A stretch of DNA of 64,000 bases from Paramacrobiotus metropolitanus (Eukaryota; Tardigrada; Eutardigrada; Parachela; Macrobiotidae), in assembly GCF_019649055.1 (NCBI RefSeq), contig NW_026570262.1:1-64000 (forward strand), given 5' to 3'. Position numbers and translations under genes: made by a program. Position 1 is the first letter of the stretch. Every line of letters begins with the position of its first letter. The notes under the pieces are model-generated. The model had not been told where the DNA came from. It worked only from the letters and a program-made list of their open reading frames with translations, and did not search any database. Below, piece by piece: positions 22,094 through 33,870 of this stretch.

Positions 22094-23240
22094 ATGGTGA
22101 TTCCCAATTTGGGCGGATCGATATGGGGGTATCTGCTCCGCAGTGAATTTGAGGGACCCCTCACGTGGTACGAGGTAATTCAAAATTCAAACGCTTTATG
22201 CAACAAAATTACTGTCGCGTGGCATATACATGTACTCGCTACATTGCAAACCATCTAACAAATTAATTACTTCTCGAATTTATTAGTCAACATTCTTCTC
22301 TCCCATAGCGCCTCAAGAAACCACCGTGGACTCCGCCAAAATGGGTGTTCGGTCCAGGTACAGTGAGAAAACCGCTATTTGAGTGTTTTAATTTCCGTCA
22401 AACGATAGAATTATTTCGGACTATTTATAAATAACGACTTTTCGGAAAGTCCATTTTTATCGGGTTCGATACGGCATCGAACTATTGATTCCTGTAACAA
22501 TTTTTTGCGGTTTTGTCGCCAGTGTGGACGGTTTTGTACGGGAGCATGGGTGCCGCATCGTGGTTAGTGTGGCGACAAGGCGGTGGTTGGACCGGAGCAG
22601 CTCGGGTTCCTCTCGTCTTGTACGCAACGCAACTGGCACTCAACTGGGCGTGGTCACCGATGTTTTTTAAATATCATCGTCTTGGCCTGGTATAAAAATT
22701 CTTACACATTACGTATGCGATAAGCCTATAACGTATACATGACTTCGACCAAATAAGTTTGTGATATCTGTGAAATCGTCGGTTACAGACATTTGCGACG
22801 GCTTCAGCACTTTGGATTAACGTGGCTGCCTGTATCGGCTGTTTCTATCCAATCAACAAAACCGCGGCGTTTTTCATGGTCCCGTATCTCGGTTGGCTAA
22901 CACTGGCGGCAGCCGTTAATTTTCGCTTGTGGCGCGACAATTCCGACGCGGACGGGATGTAAAATTTACTTTGTATTAGAATTCTTGGTTCTGCAATCTA
23001 TGGACTGTATGACGTTTTGCGTGTTGGCTGGCAAAGTTCAATATTAAGTGATAATTGTGACAATTGTTTTAATTTGATGCACAGGCTGCACGCTTTATTT
23101 ACGATCATATAAAAAGCTTTTAATTCAATGATGTTTTATTTGTGTATGTCTGGTCTGTATTATGCATTTTGATTTGCATTTGAAAATGGAATCACAGATG
23201 TCACCTCTGCGATCGCCGGTGGGCGGAGGGCGAAGACACC
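21838..23240. repeat. Direct repeats of about 75 bp flanking TSPO
   Basis: Copies at about 21838-21915 and 23163-23240 share GCATTT(C/T)GATTTG, ATCACA(A/G)ATGTCA, CTCTGCGATCGC and GGCGGAG. They bracket a 1.25-kb interval holding the whole TSPO gene. Confidence 0.65.
22094..22962 (+). CDS. TSPO: Translocator protein (TSPO/MBR family), four exons
   Basis: Exons are 22094-22174, 22309-22357, 22523-22689 and 22789-22962, all with GT-AG borders. Phases are consistent and the total is 156 residues, the usual length for TSPO. The product has the family landmarks in order: [20 protein letters not shown] before span 2, [36 protein letters not shown] (the ALNWAWPP signature with S for P), then [20 protein letters not shown], which covers the conserved NxxxWRDN end. 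In animals the five-span protein sits mainly in the outer mitochondrial membrane and binds porphyrins, cholesterol and benzodiazepine-type ligands. It lies between copies of the multi-span array, on the opposite strand. The first methionine is preceded by an in-frame stop. Confidence 0.93.
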
Positions 23241-24000
23241 GCCTTAGGTAATGGTTTGTGAAATTACTGAATAAAGCATTTATCATGATGAACAGATAGC
23301 TGTTGTTTACCTAATCATTTTTCCCATCGAAACCGAACGCGCTACTAAGTGCTGAAGTGCTTCAAAACTGACGGAAACCTAACGGGACGTTTTAGACGGT
23401 TCCACCGCCAAAACGACGTTTTGGCGGTGGAACCGTCTAAAACGTCCGGCGGATATCTCATATATCCGGACATCATGGACGGTTACCGATATAACCCGTT
23501 ACACCGCACCATATTCCTGGACATGCACAAAAAATTTACTGTTGTTCGTTCCAGAATACTGTTTTATATTGTCTGATGTCTCATTGCTGTGAAAACTGTT
23601 CTTATGTGCTACATCCGGTGCGGAGTATTGGATTAAGAAATGAAATTCAAAAATAGAACGCAACAGGTGGACTCAAGGTCTCGCTGAAGGCAGATCGTTT
23701 TTGAATTCTGCATTTGGTCATGAATGTATGAAAACTGTATAAAGTATCTGGTTTTAAAATTGTCTTCGTTCCTCTTTACAGTAATGCAAATGGAGAAAAT
23801 GGAATTACAAACGCTCCAGCTTCAGTCCTTTAGAAAATAAATGGCATTATAATTAGCACGCGCAGAAGAAAGAATGGTTCTGTAAGGAACTCTACAGTAA
23901 CTCCATCGCTTTTGACAGTAAAACCTTTAATAAGTATCATGTCATGAGTACAAACGTAGTACTAGAAAACATAAGTATATAACAGATTTGAAAGTCGTTT
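22963..24000. other. Spacer after TSPO
   Basis: This holds the second flanking repeat and a 63-bp perfect palindrome (separate entry). The 75-codon ORF at 23349 runs through the palindrome and is not supported. Confidence 0.45.
23385..23447. repeat. Perfect palindrome, 31-bp arms with a single-base centre
   Basis: Arms 23385-23415 and 23417-23447 are exact reverse complements about the single A at 23416. The outer ends read GGACGTTTTAGACGG on both strands. Confidence 0.95.
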
Positions 24001-25010
24001 TTCGATAATCGCTGTAACAAAATGTTGCAACAAAATCTTTCGAAGGTTGAATGCGTGGAAGCGTTCGTGCAACTGCCGCCAGGAAAATTTGCACAAGACG
24101 AAAAAAAGTAAACAAAGTTGACGATTACTATAGGAGTACAACGTACCATGAACACTGAAACGGATTTTTCCAGACGGGCTGACCTTACACTGCTGTCTTG
24201 ACGCGATTTACCAAGGTTCCATCACAATTTTGCCCAATAGTGAACCGAGGTCCCTATTCCTCGTAAAGGTTTTCGATGAAGTCTTTATTTCGGGAAAGGC
24301 TTTCAAACTTTTAAATCGGAAAAGCGGCTTCTGTTAATCACCAGAGTTTTGTCGAAGTTTTATTAATCATTAGTCTAATGCTCAGAAGAAAATTTCGCGT
24401 GTGTCCAAGTGCAAATTAGCCGGTGTCCAGATGTAATGCCCTGCGAGTGTCCACGATGCCCTTTTTATAATCAGCTAGTAAACATTAATCGAGAAGACAT
24501 TAAAAGAAATGAGCGGGCAGAACTGTAGCAAAGTCTCGAAGGGTTTGATAGCAAAAATAGGCAATGGAGTCCTAGCACACCGGGACGGACATTCGAGTGT
24601 CTTCAGTCGTCCACACAGAAGACTTCTTTCCGGCGCAGAAAAACCAGGACCACGTAATATACCAGAATCGAGAAACAGCAGAACACCGTGCCGCCAGATC
24701 GCGGGTCGAATTCATTTAGAACGAATTTGTTAGAACGTATTAAAGAACGAGGAGCGAACGAAAGAACCAAAACTAAAATAATTTTATCCGGTTTAGAAAC
24801 AGAACGGCCAGCTAATCCGATAAATTTCGATGGGTTTCGCTAAACTGGAAAGCATCGGAACGTATTTTTTCCAGCTGATTTCCAAGCTCCGGGTTTTCAT
24901 GTCTGTCGCCAGATTCTGATTATTAGTCGCGTTAAGCGTATAGTCTATGGCAAAGGTGGTGCACAATAACAGGCTACGGACAACAGAACGTAGTACCGGC
25001 TCTCCCGCAT
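24000..25010 (-). pseudogene. Decayed multi-span family unit (relic)
   Basis: Sequence at 24070-24300 matches 51900-52120. A C-terminal tail remnant of exon B (AGAAGACTTCTTTCCGGCGC) is at 24616-24650, and an exon A remnant with the span-1 and RENQE-like region lies about 24830-25000. No frame is open. It is the counterpart of the relic at 51.85-52.76 kb. Confidence 0.55.
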
Positions 25011-25366
25011 GTTAGGGATTTGCACCGGTCCTTGATGGCGGCATTGCCGGTAACAGTAAATACCATGTCTGATGTTTCTTCTTATCTGATGCTACCGTAT
25101 TTCGGTGCTCGACATGCCACAAAAGCGGCAAAATCTGGGTATTTCGTTGTACTTACCATAATACGTACGAAACGTCGAATACGGTTTGATAGGTTTTTCT
25201 TTGATTACACTTAATTTTAATTTTGCTGGCTGTCAAAAATCTTACTCTAGTGGCTGACTGCTAGCGTAATTTTTCAAACGCATACGAGTATTATGCACTG
25301 CCGCAATATGCGATTGTAGCCGGCAGAAAGGTGGACGGGTGGATGGTGGATGTTCAATGAAATCGC

Positions 25367-25860
25367 ATCCACCAATCTGCCGACCTTCGGCAGATTGGTG
25401 GATAAGAAACTTAAGAAACCAAAGAAACCTAAGAAACCTAAGAAACCTAAGAAACCTAAAAACCTAAGAAACCTAAGAAACCTAAAAACCTAAGAAAACC
25501 TAAGAATCCTAAGAAACCTAAGAATAACCCAAGCATAGCCTAAGAATCCTTAGAAACCTAAGAATCCTAAAAAATCTAAGAAACCTAAGAAACCAAAGGA
25601 ACCTAAAATCTAAGAAAACCTAAGAAACCACAGAGATCTAAGAAACCTAAGAAACCACCGTTAAAATAAAACAGTAACATTATTGACCTAAGAAAGAAAC
25701 CCTAAGAACCTAAGAAACCACCGCTGATATAAAACAGTAACCTTATTGACCTAAGAAAGAAACCCGAAGAACCTAAGAAACCACCGCTAATATAAAACAG
25801 TAACCTTATTGACCTAAGAAAGAAACCCTAAGAACCTAAGAAACCAACTGTTAATGTAGA
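25367..25860. repeat. CCTAAGAAA minisatellite with a 63-bp higher-order unit and a 5' hairpin
   Basis: A hairpin with 17-bp arms and a 3-base loop (25367-25403) is followed by degenerate CCTAAGAAA repeats from about 25405. From about 25645 a 63-bp unit repeats three times plus a partial (starts near 25645, 25708, 25771 and 25834), each containing the phrase AAACAGTAAC. The block is missing from the paralogous segment at 52.76 kb, so it was inserted or expanded here. Confidence 0.85.
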
Positions 25861-26554
25861 ACGGTAACTTGAATAACTTGATCACGTGATCTTGGATCCA
25901 CGTGAACTATGCATTGTTCGGGTATAATGGTAATATACCCCACGATTGCTATGACGTAACCGATGGCTCCATTCGACTCAGTATTTTTTTCTGAGTCGAA
26001 TGGCGATAACCTTAAGGGAGGAAAAGGTCATCTAAAGGTCATGGTCAAAAATGCTATATAGTATATATATATATAAATTTTGTTATTAAATTTCTGGTGT
26101 TTTCTTCGCAAGAGTGAAGATCCTATAGTTATTTTGTTCAGAAAAAGATTGCGAGTCGAACAATGGTAATATGCAAAATTAGAAACAGAAGGAAGGAAGG
26201 ATCTTCATGTAACCAACGGTGAATCGCAATAGCATTTTTAAAAAGGTTACCAATAATTACCATAAGTAAGTGCGAGCGTTCGCTCAATTGTCGTCTGAAG
26301 GCGGTAGCGCTACTAAAGTAATTGGCAATGGCTATAATTATAGTATGTACAGACGGAGTATCGTCACCAGTAAAACCTGTAAAAGGGATTTTCTCGATGG
26401 GAAACACACCTTACGTCCATAACAGATAATTATCATTATTATCAGAAAATTGCACACCGAGATCGAATAAACTGGAAAATCCGTTTGCAGAAATGTCGTA
26501 CAGCGCGGACCGAGCAGATCGGTGAAAAAGAATCGCCGCACATCATGACATTTG
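25861..26554. other. Spacer with a 13-bp-stem hairpin and two AAAGGTCA sites
   Basis: A perfect stem CCATTCGACTCAG/CTGAGTCGAATGG spans 25969-26003. Two AAAGGTCA motifs follow at 26023 and 26034. Similarity to the 52.9-kb spacer resumes near 26180. No gene is seen. Confidence 0.5.
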
Positions 26555-27792
26555 CTAGTGTTTTGTCACTAATACCGACGATGTCTTGTCGCCGCAGAAG
26601 ATCAAAGACAACATCCAAATGACCGACCAAAATGAACGACGGTCACGCACAATGTGGCACTCGGTAACGAAACACAGGCCAATTCTTGCAGAACCACCCA
26701 ATCAAGTTCGAGTCGTCCCACTGATCAAAGGCAATATCAAGGTGCATCTCGTGATAGAAGATTTGGCGAAACTGCAGAATTATAGGACGGGATTTGCGAG
26801 CGATATTCAAACCGGCCACCGCTAAGCCGATACACGGGAGTGTAGCCAATAACAATGCGCATGCGCGTAACACTGCGTATCCCGCCGCATCCACGGTAGA
26901 ATAATACCAGAAGGTTTCGAGAACGAAAAGCCAGAGACCCAAGAATAATCGCGGATAGAAGAACTCGATAAGCCCCACGACGAGCAGCATTAAGGCTGTG
27001 CCTAGTACGGTGTAGGTGAAATGCTCCTCTAGGTGTTCTTTCAGAAAATTACTTTCATAGCAGCCGATGGAAATCCGCGTGCCGTCCCGAAGATTCGCTG
27101 CCGACAGGAACCATGATCCGTGCATCTTCCGCACACCGTTCCACAGCAAGAATGCGAAGAATAAATCGATAAGGGAGCAGGCAAGAATTACTCCCTGAAG
27201 AGCAGGCACATACTCCAAGGGGAATGGACGGGGAATGTATGACTAAAAGCAGATCAAAGTTCTATGACCAAATCAGCGCCGTTTCGGCTCTAAACAATGC
27301 AGTTTACTCTAGTACGGATGCGCAATTACAGCAGTGCACCGCCTACTGATGTCCAGACGGCTAATGACCCAATTTGAACGGAATAATATTTTTTAAAATA
27401 GTGAAATCAACAGTACAGAAAGCCGCACTATGCCTCACAGAATAATGAATATCCTTTACTTCTGAAACTACAAAGATTACCTCATCCTGGTTGTCACGTT
27501 CCTGATTTTCAAGCTCGCCGCCAGTTCGCACTGCAATTATTAGTCCCATACACCTGACGGCAAGGGCTGCACAGAAGAGCAGGTTGCGGGCAAGAGACAG
27601 CAATGCCAGCTGTCGAACAAGGGGCTTGAGACGTTTGGCATACGAGTTCTTCTCCACAGCTCTTCCCACCACATCGTCAAAGGCTGGGTCAAACGTCGAC
27701 AAATCGCCACACGAGCGCGAGCGGATAAAACGCAACGGATTCGACACATTTCGGATCGCGGAATCATCCTTGGTCACTTTCGCTACCGGCAT
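26555..27792 (-). pseudogene. Multi-span family, copy 5 (2-nt deletion near the C-terminus)
   Basis: Exon A 27481-27792 (MPVAKVTKDDS, donor GAG|gtaatc, 104 residues) and exon B from 27242 are intact through most of the protein. Near 26650 the sequence is two bases shorter than copy 11 (GTGCCACATT against GTGCGCCACATT). The frame therefore stops after YRVPHCA, before the conserved RDRRSFWSVIW tail. That tail is present in the next frame, down to a TAG at 26555-26557. It is either a recent pseudogene, a truncated functional protein or a consensus error. Confidence 0.7.
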
Positions 27793-28030
27793 AGCTGAAG
27801 AACTATTTGGATTTTGATTTCTGAGAGAATAGAGTTCAAGAAGAGCAATAATATAACTGTGCAACAAGTGAACACGGTATACTTTTTATGTGAAATCGAG
27901 AACGTGCGTGAAATTCGAAAAGTGGAAACTGGAAACTTGACTCGTAACTGTCGAAACGGGCGGTGGCGTGGACGAATCGCCCTATTCGATATCTTTATCT
28001 GAGTTTATCACCAGCGCCAGTTGCAAGTCT
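27793..28030. other. Upstream region of copy 5
   Basis: No gene is supported here. Confidence 0.35.
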
Positions 28031-28056
28031 GCGGTCATGCTTTATTGCCTGCCACA

Positions 28057-28765
28057 GGACGGGTTAGAGATGGCAACGGCTTAGCCGAGGCCGGCTAAGC
28101 CGCGGCTTAGCCGGCTATTGTCCAGCCGGCTGACGGTTTTTGCAAGCCGTAGCCGACGTCAGGCCGGCTACTTAAGCCGGCTGAGACTTCAGCCAGCCGC
28201 GGCTAAGCCGGCGGCCGACTCGGCTGAAGCGGCTTGAACGGCGGCATCGTTGTGCAATTTTCGGCGGTAAAGGTGGCGCCACCGAGTCACTTTGCGTCAC
28301 ATTTTCTTCGGCTTGCGCCTAATTTCTGTCGCTTTCGCTCGTGATATTGTTAAACTCGGCCGTCATGATGCCATTTCAGTAGCAATGACGCCATTAACTG
28401 TAAAAAATTATGGAATTTTAACTCGTTCAGACTCGGGAATTCCGAGTCGGAATTCCCGAATAACCGCTGTTTTTTTGCTTCAAACGTTCTCAAAAATCGT
28501 GCTTTCACAACATAAACGGAACAACTTCTAATTTTTGGTGATTTTACTGCACTTTGCAACGTTATTTCAAAAATTTTGTGTGAAATTTTTTTGAAGCGAA
28601 AAAATAAACGGCTTAGCCGGCCGGCTAAGCCGGCTGGAAAATTTGGTCAGCCGCTCTAGCCGGCTGAGACTTCCAGCCGCGTTGAGTTAGCCGGCTAAGG
28701 GCTTCAGCTGGCCGTCAGCCGAAAGGTCAGCCGTTTAGCCGGCCGTTGCCATCTCTAGGACGGGT
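28057..28765. mobile_element. Non-autonomous hAT-type element with 8-bp target duplication
   Basis: The element is 28065-28757 (693 bp). Its ends are inverted copies starting TAGAGATGGCAACGGC, a typical hAT terminus. GGACGGGT flanks it on both sides (28057-28064 and 28758-28765), the 8-bp duplication of this superfamily. Both ends are packed with AGCCGGCTAAGCCGG-type subrepeats. No transposase ORF is present. Confidence 0.88.
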
Positions 28766-29620
28766 AAGACGCTGAAACTTGAAAGTCTGAATCTGATTCT
28801 GATTCTGAATGCTAAAAGTCTGAGTCTGAATACTGAAGCTCTGATTCTGAATCCTAAAACTCTGATTCTGATTACTGGAATTCTGGATCTGAATTCTGGA
28901 TCTCGGAAGCTGGCCGGTGATGACCAAAGTCTCTGTAATAAAACCGTAACAATATTATTAACTGAAGCATGCGAGCGAGTCTACAGCGTATACGGATTCT
29001 ACTATCAAAAAACTGGAATTCAGACTATCCAGTAGCGATAAACATAAGAAACAATAAAAACGGCTGCAGCAAATCTGTAGAAGTACTCTTTACATACGAG
29101 TATTTGTGCTGCAACGTTGCTGAAAAGTTTCTTTCGAAACTTTTGATGTGTCAATTGCCAATATTGTGCTTAATATTACTGTGATGGCAGAACGTTTTAA
29201 CAAAAATTCAGAGCGTGAAGTAAAGTTTTTTTCTCACTGCACCCGGACATTTGGGAGTGTGACATTTCGCCGCAATTAAATTCGAAGCGCGACTTTTCGC
29301 GCAGAGACATTTCGCCGCGAGAGGCGGGATATTTTGCAATTTGCATTGTGACATTTGAAATTTGCGACATTTCGACGTCTTGCGTCGAAAAGTCGCGCGT
29401 CGAATTTAATTGCGGCGAAATGTCACACTCCCAAATGGCCAGGTGCGGTGAGAAAAAAACTTTACTTCACGCTCTAGATTTTTCAAGACGTTCTGCCATC
29501 AGAGTAATATGTAACATCAGACTTTTAGCATTCAGAATCAGAGTTTCAGTATTCAGACTCAGACTTCTAGTATTCAGAATCAGAATCAGATTCAGACTTT
29601 CAGCGCAGGCCGACGGGTAA
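28759..29620. mobile_element. Fold-back element with long inverted repeats, probable 9-bp target duplication
   Basis: GACGGGTAA at 28759-28767 and 29612-29620 flanks about 28768-29611. The ends are long inverted repeats of TCTGATTCTGAATxCT-like units. An inner inverted repeat of about 75 bp per arm (29213-29285 against 29397-29476, TGACATTTCGCCGCAATTAA) forms the core. Long inverted termini and a 9-bp duplication suggest a Mutator-like non-autonomous element. No protein is encoded. Confidence 0.7.
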
Positions 29621-29700
29621 TAAATAACAATCAAACTGACCGTTCACGCTACGCTGCACCGCAGCTGGCCTGTGTCGCTGTGTGACTGACACTTAATCAG

Positions 29701-30252
29701 TAACGGCGCGAAAACTGATAATGCTGCAAAAAACTAAATAAGGTTGTAAGTGATTTGTAACAATAGCCTCTCAAACGTACTGTTCGTTTTCAGTGCTCGT
29801 TAATCTGGTGTGTATATTTTCTGTATGGTTCAGATTTAGCTTATTGAAATAATTCAGAATTTATTTAGTCTCGAACATAGCTTTATGAATTTCTTCCGTT
29901 TTCGTTCCTGTTTTTGTAGTGGTATTACTGTATTTTTGCTGTTAACTCACTGGTCCGTCATCAAAATACCACGGAATTTATATAAAACGTGTGATTATTT
30001 TAATGAAGGTTAACTCCGAATTCCGTTTTTGCACAACACAGGACAGCTGATAAAATATAACGAACAAAATAAAAAGTCTCGAACATAGCTTTATGAATCG
30101 AAGACATCTAGAACCGTCATTTAAACAAGCAAAACCGCAAACCCATCAACACACATACACGTTCCAATACAATGTAGTATAATCATTATTCTGACATATC
30201 CTTGTATTTACCCACTCAAAACGATAGTGTAAAAACGTCCAGTATTCACAAT
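29701..30252. other. No feature identified
   Basis: AT-rich sequence downstream of the Ig-domain gene. Nothing supported. Confidence 0.4.
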
Positions 30253-33095
30253 TTACACACACACAACAAACAGGGCGATAAGGGCCACGAGCGCTCCCTT
30301 CATTCCGAGACCCGCCGCGGCGCTGGGCAGTGTTTCCACGTTGACTCCGGGGACGGTGGGCTGCGTTTCCACGTTGACTCCGGGGACGGTGGGCACGAGA
30401 CCGGTCTGGCCAGCGGGCGGGTCGACGGCGTCCATGCTGGTGGCCGTTCTGGCGCCTACAGAAATGACAAATGATTTACCAGATTTTGATTCATTTCCTG
30501 TCATGTCGGCATTAAAAATTCCAAATAATCTCGTAAAAACAATACCAATTAAATTTCGAATTATTTGCACGATTACGGTACAAGTACAAACTAGATTAAT
30601 AATTACTTTACTAATCAAAGAAGTCCAAATCTTTGTGCAATACGTAAAAGATTCTCATAATTGAACACAGTAATCACAAATTATTATAAAATTATCGTTA
30701 ACCAAATTTGGCTTACCATCGATGATTCTGAACGCCTTGGATGCTTCACCCAAAGCATTCGTGGCTGTGCAGCGGATATCGTCAAACAGCGAATGGTCCT
30801 CATTGAAAGGAATAAGGCAGCTGCGGTGTGTGCAGGGCGGCAGGAAATAGTCGTCCAGTTCGCGCAGTATCGTTCCGTTGCGGGACCAGGTAAACACGGG
30901 ATCCAATGCGCCGCCCGTGACGGCGTCACACGTCAGATTGACCATATCATTGGCACCACGATGCACTTTGGTCAGGGATTCAAAAAACTCCGGAGCACCT
31001 GCGATAAACATACAAATGAATTTCTCCGAAAGTAGTTAACCTAAAATTATCAATAACAGTAATAAATAAAAATGGTCATCCAAATTAATAAATTATAAGT
31101 GTGCAAAATCGAATTATTAAATTCTTCTTAATAGGGACTAGTAACCCGTATAACAAAACTCAGAAGCTCGGGCACATTACATAAAAACTGACTGCAAATC
31201 TGTTTCACCACGTACGTTCGACGGCCAGCGTAATCATCCGCGATGCCACATCGATGTGATCGCTGCCGTCATTGCTGGCGTTGGGCATCACCTGGTAGGC
31301 GATACACTTGTACGCTCCAGCGTCGCTCCAGGAAACGTTCCTGATGGTCAGCGTTAGTCCGTTGACGGCATACTTGGGGACAAGTTCACGAGCTGCAAAT
31401 TAAAATTTCAAAATCTCTTCTCCATCTTTCACCGAGCACAAGAGGCAAAAATAGAGAGCAAAACTTGCAGAAAATACGTACTCGTGGTGATGTTGGTCCC
31501 GTTGGGAAACTGCCAGTACGCGGTGACCCCGCCCAACGCCCCGTGGGGCACCGTCGGCGTGCTGCACACCAGCTCCACCGCCTCGGCTCCGAGATCTTTA
31601 GTAACGACTTCCGGTGTTCCGGACAAATTCAGGCTGGCTGCAAAAAACAACGCGGCATTTTTTAATTTGTTTTCATCAGCGTAATTACTGTGATTAACCA
31701 CCAACAATGTTATTATCTTATAATATTATTTTTTAATATTATTTTACGTTAATTTTGGCAAAACTTACGAAAATAATTGATGAAGACACTGCGGTGACCC
31801 TCGACTTTCCCGCCAATCGTCACCAAGCAGGTATAATTTCCCACGTGCTCGGTCCCGAAATGCTGAATCTTGGCGGAGGTCATAGGCGAGCAGTAGTGTG
31901 TCGAGCAGCGGTCGTCCACCAGCAGGTTTAAAGGCGCTTCCCATCTGCAAAAAAATTCTGCGGATAACTTTTCGCGCGAGGGCCGGAATTTAATACTATT
32001 ATTATTATTCAAAAAATACGGTATTTATATTTTACAATTAAAGAAGTAACTAAATCATCCTTATGCATAATAGAACCAGAAAATAGCTTACCGCAATTTA
32101 GCGGTGCTATTACTTTCCACAGTCACATTGGCAGCACGTAGCATCTGATTGTAGCTCATGGCCGAACATACAATTACCACGCTGGAATTCTGTTTGACGT
32201 ATTTCATGCCGGTCGGTGTCCAGGGGTGGAACACGATATCGGTATCCGGATTAAATACCGCGGACACTACAAAAATTGAACACGTATGCAGTTTCTGTTG
32301 GCATAAAATATAGTTAATTCACATATTTTTTTTCATATTTAATTCAAAAATGTTCTGTATTCAAGTCACCTAAAGGCTTAAAGTGACGAAATTAAATTCA
32401 ATTTATTTTCATTACGGAACGCTGTTATATTAGTTTCAATTATGCTCAGCATACTTAATCAAAATTGCCATAATCTTAACTGAATCAATCATATGTTTAA
32501 TTCGCAGCATAATTAAGAGTCTAATTATCACTACTAGGCTGGATAATTTCAGGAATTTTCCGGCCTTATCGTGCAATGTAATCTGCGGTCATGCTTTATG
32601 GCCGGCCACAGGACGGGTAATAAATAATCACGCTACGCTGCACCGCAGCTGGCCTGTGTCGCTGTGTGGCTGACACTTAATTAATAATCATATTCTTGAT
32701 AATGGGCTGCCTGCCTAAATGAATATTTAACCGATATCATTTTCAATCAAAATCAAGAACAAAATTAGGAAAAATCTACACCATATTAATTTTATGATTT
32801 TTCAAAGTTTTAATTTATTACCATGATATTATTATTTCTGCATTTTACAGTCATCGATTTCCATACATAAACGGCTTGTTATTTTTTTAAAAATAAAACG
32901 GACGATTTCCAGTTGGTCCCACACGTTCAAGACAACCAGGAAGTGCAGGCAGGATTTTTCCAGAATTTTCATTTCTAATCAATCATTCAGCTCTTTGAGT
33001 TTTAAACAAACAGGAGAAATCCATGATTATTTTAAAAATAACTCACCTGTTGACAGAAGGAATCCACCGACTAGGAAATTTACCAGATCATTCAT
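30253..33095 (-). CDS. Secreted GPI-type protein with three immunoglobulin domains, seven exons
   Basis: Exons (5' to 3'): 33047-33095, 32092-32266, 31769-31944, 31482-31637, 31216-31392, 30717-30998 and 30253-30455. All have GT-AG borders and together give 1218 nt, 405 residues. Exon 1 encodes a hydrophobic signal start (MNDLVNFLVGGFLLST). Ig1 spans exons 2-3 (VVIVCSAM ... HVGNYTCLVTI), Ig2 exons 4-5 (VELVCSTP ... WSDAGAYKCIAY) and Ig3 exon 6 (MVNLTCDAV ... DDIRCTATN). NGT, NVT and NYT sequons are present. The last exon has a twice-repeated PTVPGVNVET peptide and ends in a hydrophobic tail (GALVALIALFVVCV) without a cytosolic segment, typical of a GPI-attachment signal. Layout resembles lachesin/IgLON-type cell-surface adhesion proteins; orthology is not established. 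Confidence 0.87.
32575..32700. repeat. Uninterrupted copy of the 28-kb repeat
   Basis: This copy lies upstream of exon 2 of the Ig-domain gene, within its first intron. It provides the empty-site version of the repeat split by two transposons at 28.06-29.62 kb. Confidence 0.75.
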
Positions 33096-33408
33096 CTTCA
33101 AACCGGAGAACGACGGACGGGATGGATAAAACCACAACTTAAACTCTTTGATGAGATTCCAGGAGAGTGGACGGATTTCGCCGAAACACTATCAAAAACC
33201 AAAATTTTAGGGTTCTAATTCTACTAGGATCAACAAATCATGACCAACCCAGTCTCAGCGAATAAACCTAACTGAAGTGATGGAAGGTGCTAAACTGGCT
33301 GATACTTTCAACTTTCAAGAACCCACAAAAGGATCGACTGATTAAAAGGCTGCGTCACGGCGGTCTCGATGTGCCAGTGTGGATTCAATGGACTTGGGCT
33401 AATACCCA

Positions 33409-33870
33409 ATGGTCACAGCTGCGCACCGAAGCCCCGCCTACTGCGAGATTGTGCTGGCTTATTGGGACTATCCATCGCTCTACGGCAACAATACGTACCA
33501 CAGGAATTACGACGACCAGTACTCATATAGAAATCTCACGAAGGATTATCCGCAACGTTCTTCCTTTAAGAAAAACGACTACTATGATTCATCCGACCGA
33601 TCCTCGTACAAGTCACGTGAATACGGAAGACAGTTCTCGTCCCGATACCGATATGACGACTACACCTACCCGGATACATGTCCACAATGTCCGCAGTGTC
33701 CGGCGACATGTCCCCCTACGAGCACCATGGCCAGCAGTAGTGCGGCCACACCGGCACCGGATGATGATGACCAGTCCAGCTCGCCGGCACCCGTATCCGG
33801 CGTCGACTCCAATGGACTGCTGGTGCTGCCGTCCGATTGCGATTTACAATCGCCAACGCGCAACGAATGA
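33409..33870 (+). CDS. Small Tyr/Arg- and Cys/Pro-rich protein
   Basis: An open frame from ATG 33409 to TGA 33868-33870 encodes a Tyr/Asp/Arg/Ser-rich region followed by CPQCPQCPATCPP and an Asp/Ser/Pro-rich tail. The Tyr-rich then CPxCPxC layout is repeated in the ORF at 34.9 kb, so two tandem related genes or exons are likely. The composition resembles structural cuticle or matrix proteins. The true start is uncertain: no signal peptide is visible and an upstream exon may supply it. Confidence 0.5.
   Translation: MVTAAHRSPAYCEIVLAYWDYPSLYGNNTYHRNYDDQYSYRNLTKDYPQRSSFKKNDYYDSSDRSSYKSREYGRQFSSRYRYDDYTYPDTCPQCPQCPATCPPTSTMASSSAATPAPDDDDQSSSPAPVSGVDSNGLLVLPSDCDLQSPTRNE

Larger units (their letters stand above)
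28031..29700. repeat. Older repeat interrupted by two insertions
   Basis: Sequence 28031-28064 plus 29612-29700 rejoins to match the uninterrupted copy at 32585-32690 (shared phrases TGCGGTCATGCTTTAT, CACAGGACGGGT, CACGCTACGCTGCACC, GCTGGCCTGTGTCGC). The intervening DNA is two adjacent insertions listed separately. Confidence 0.8.
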
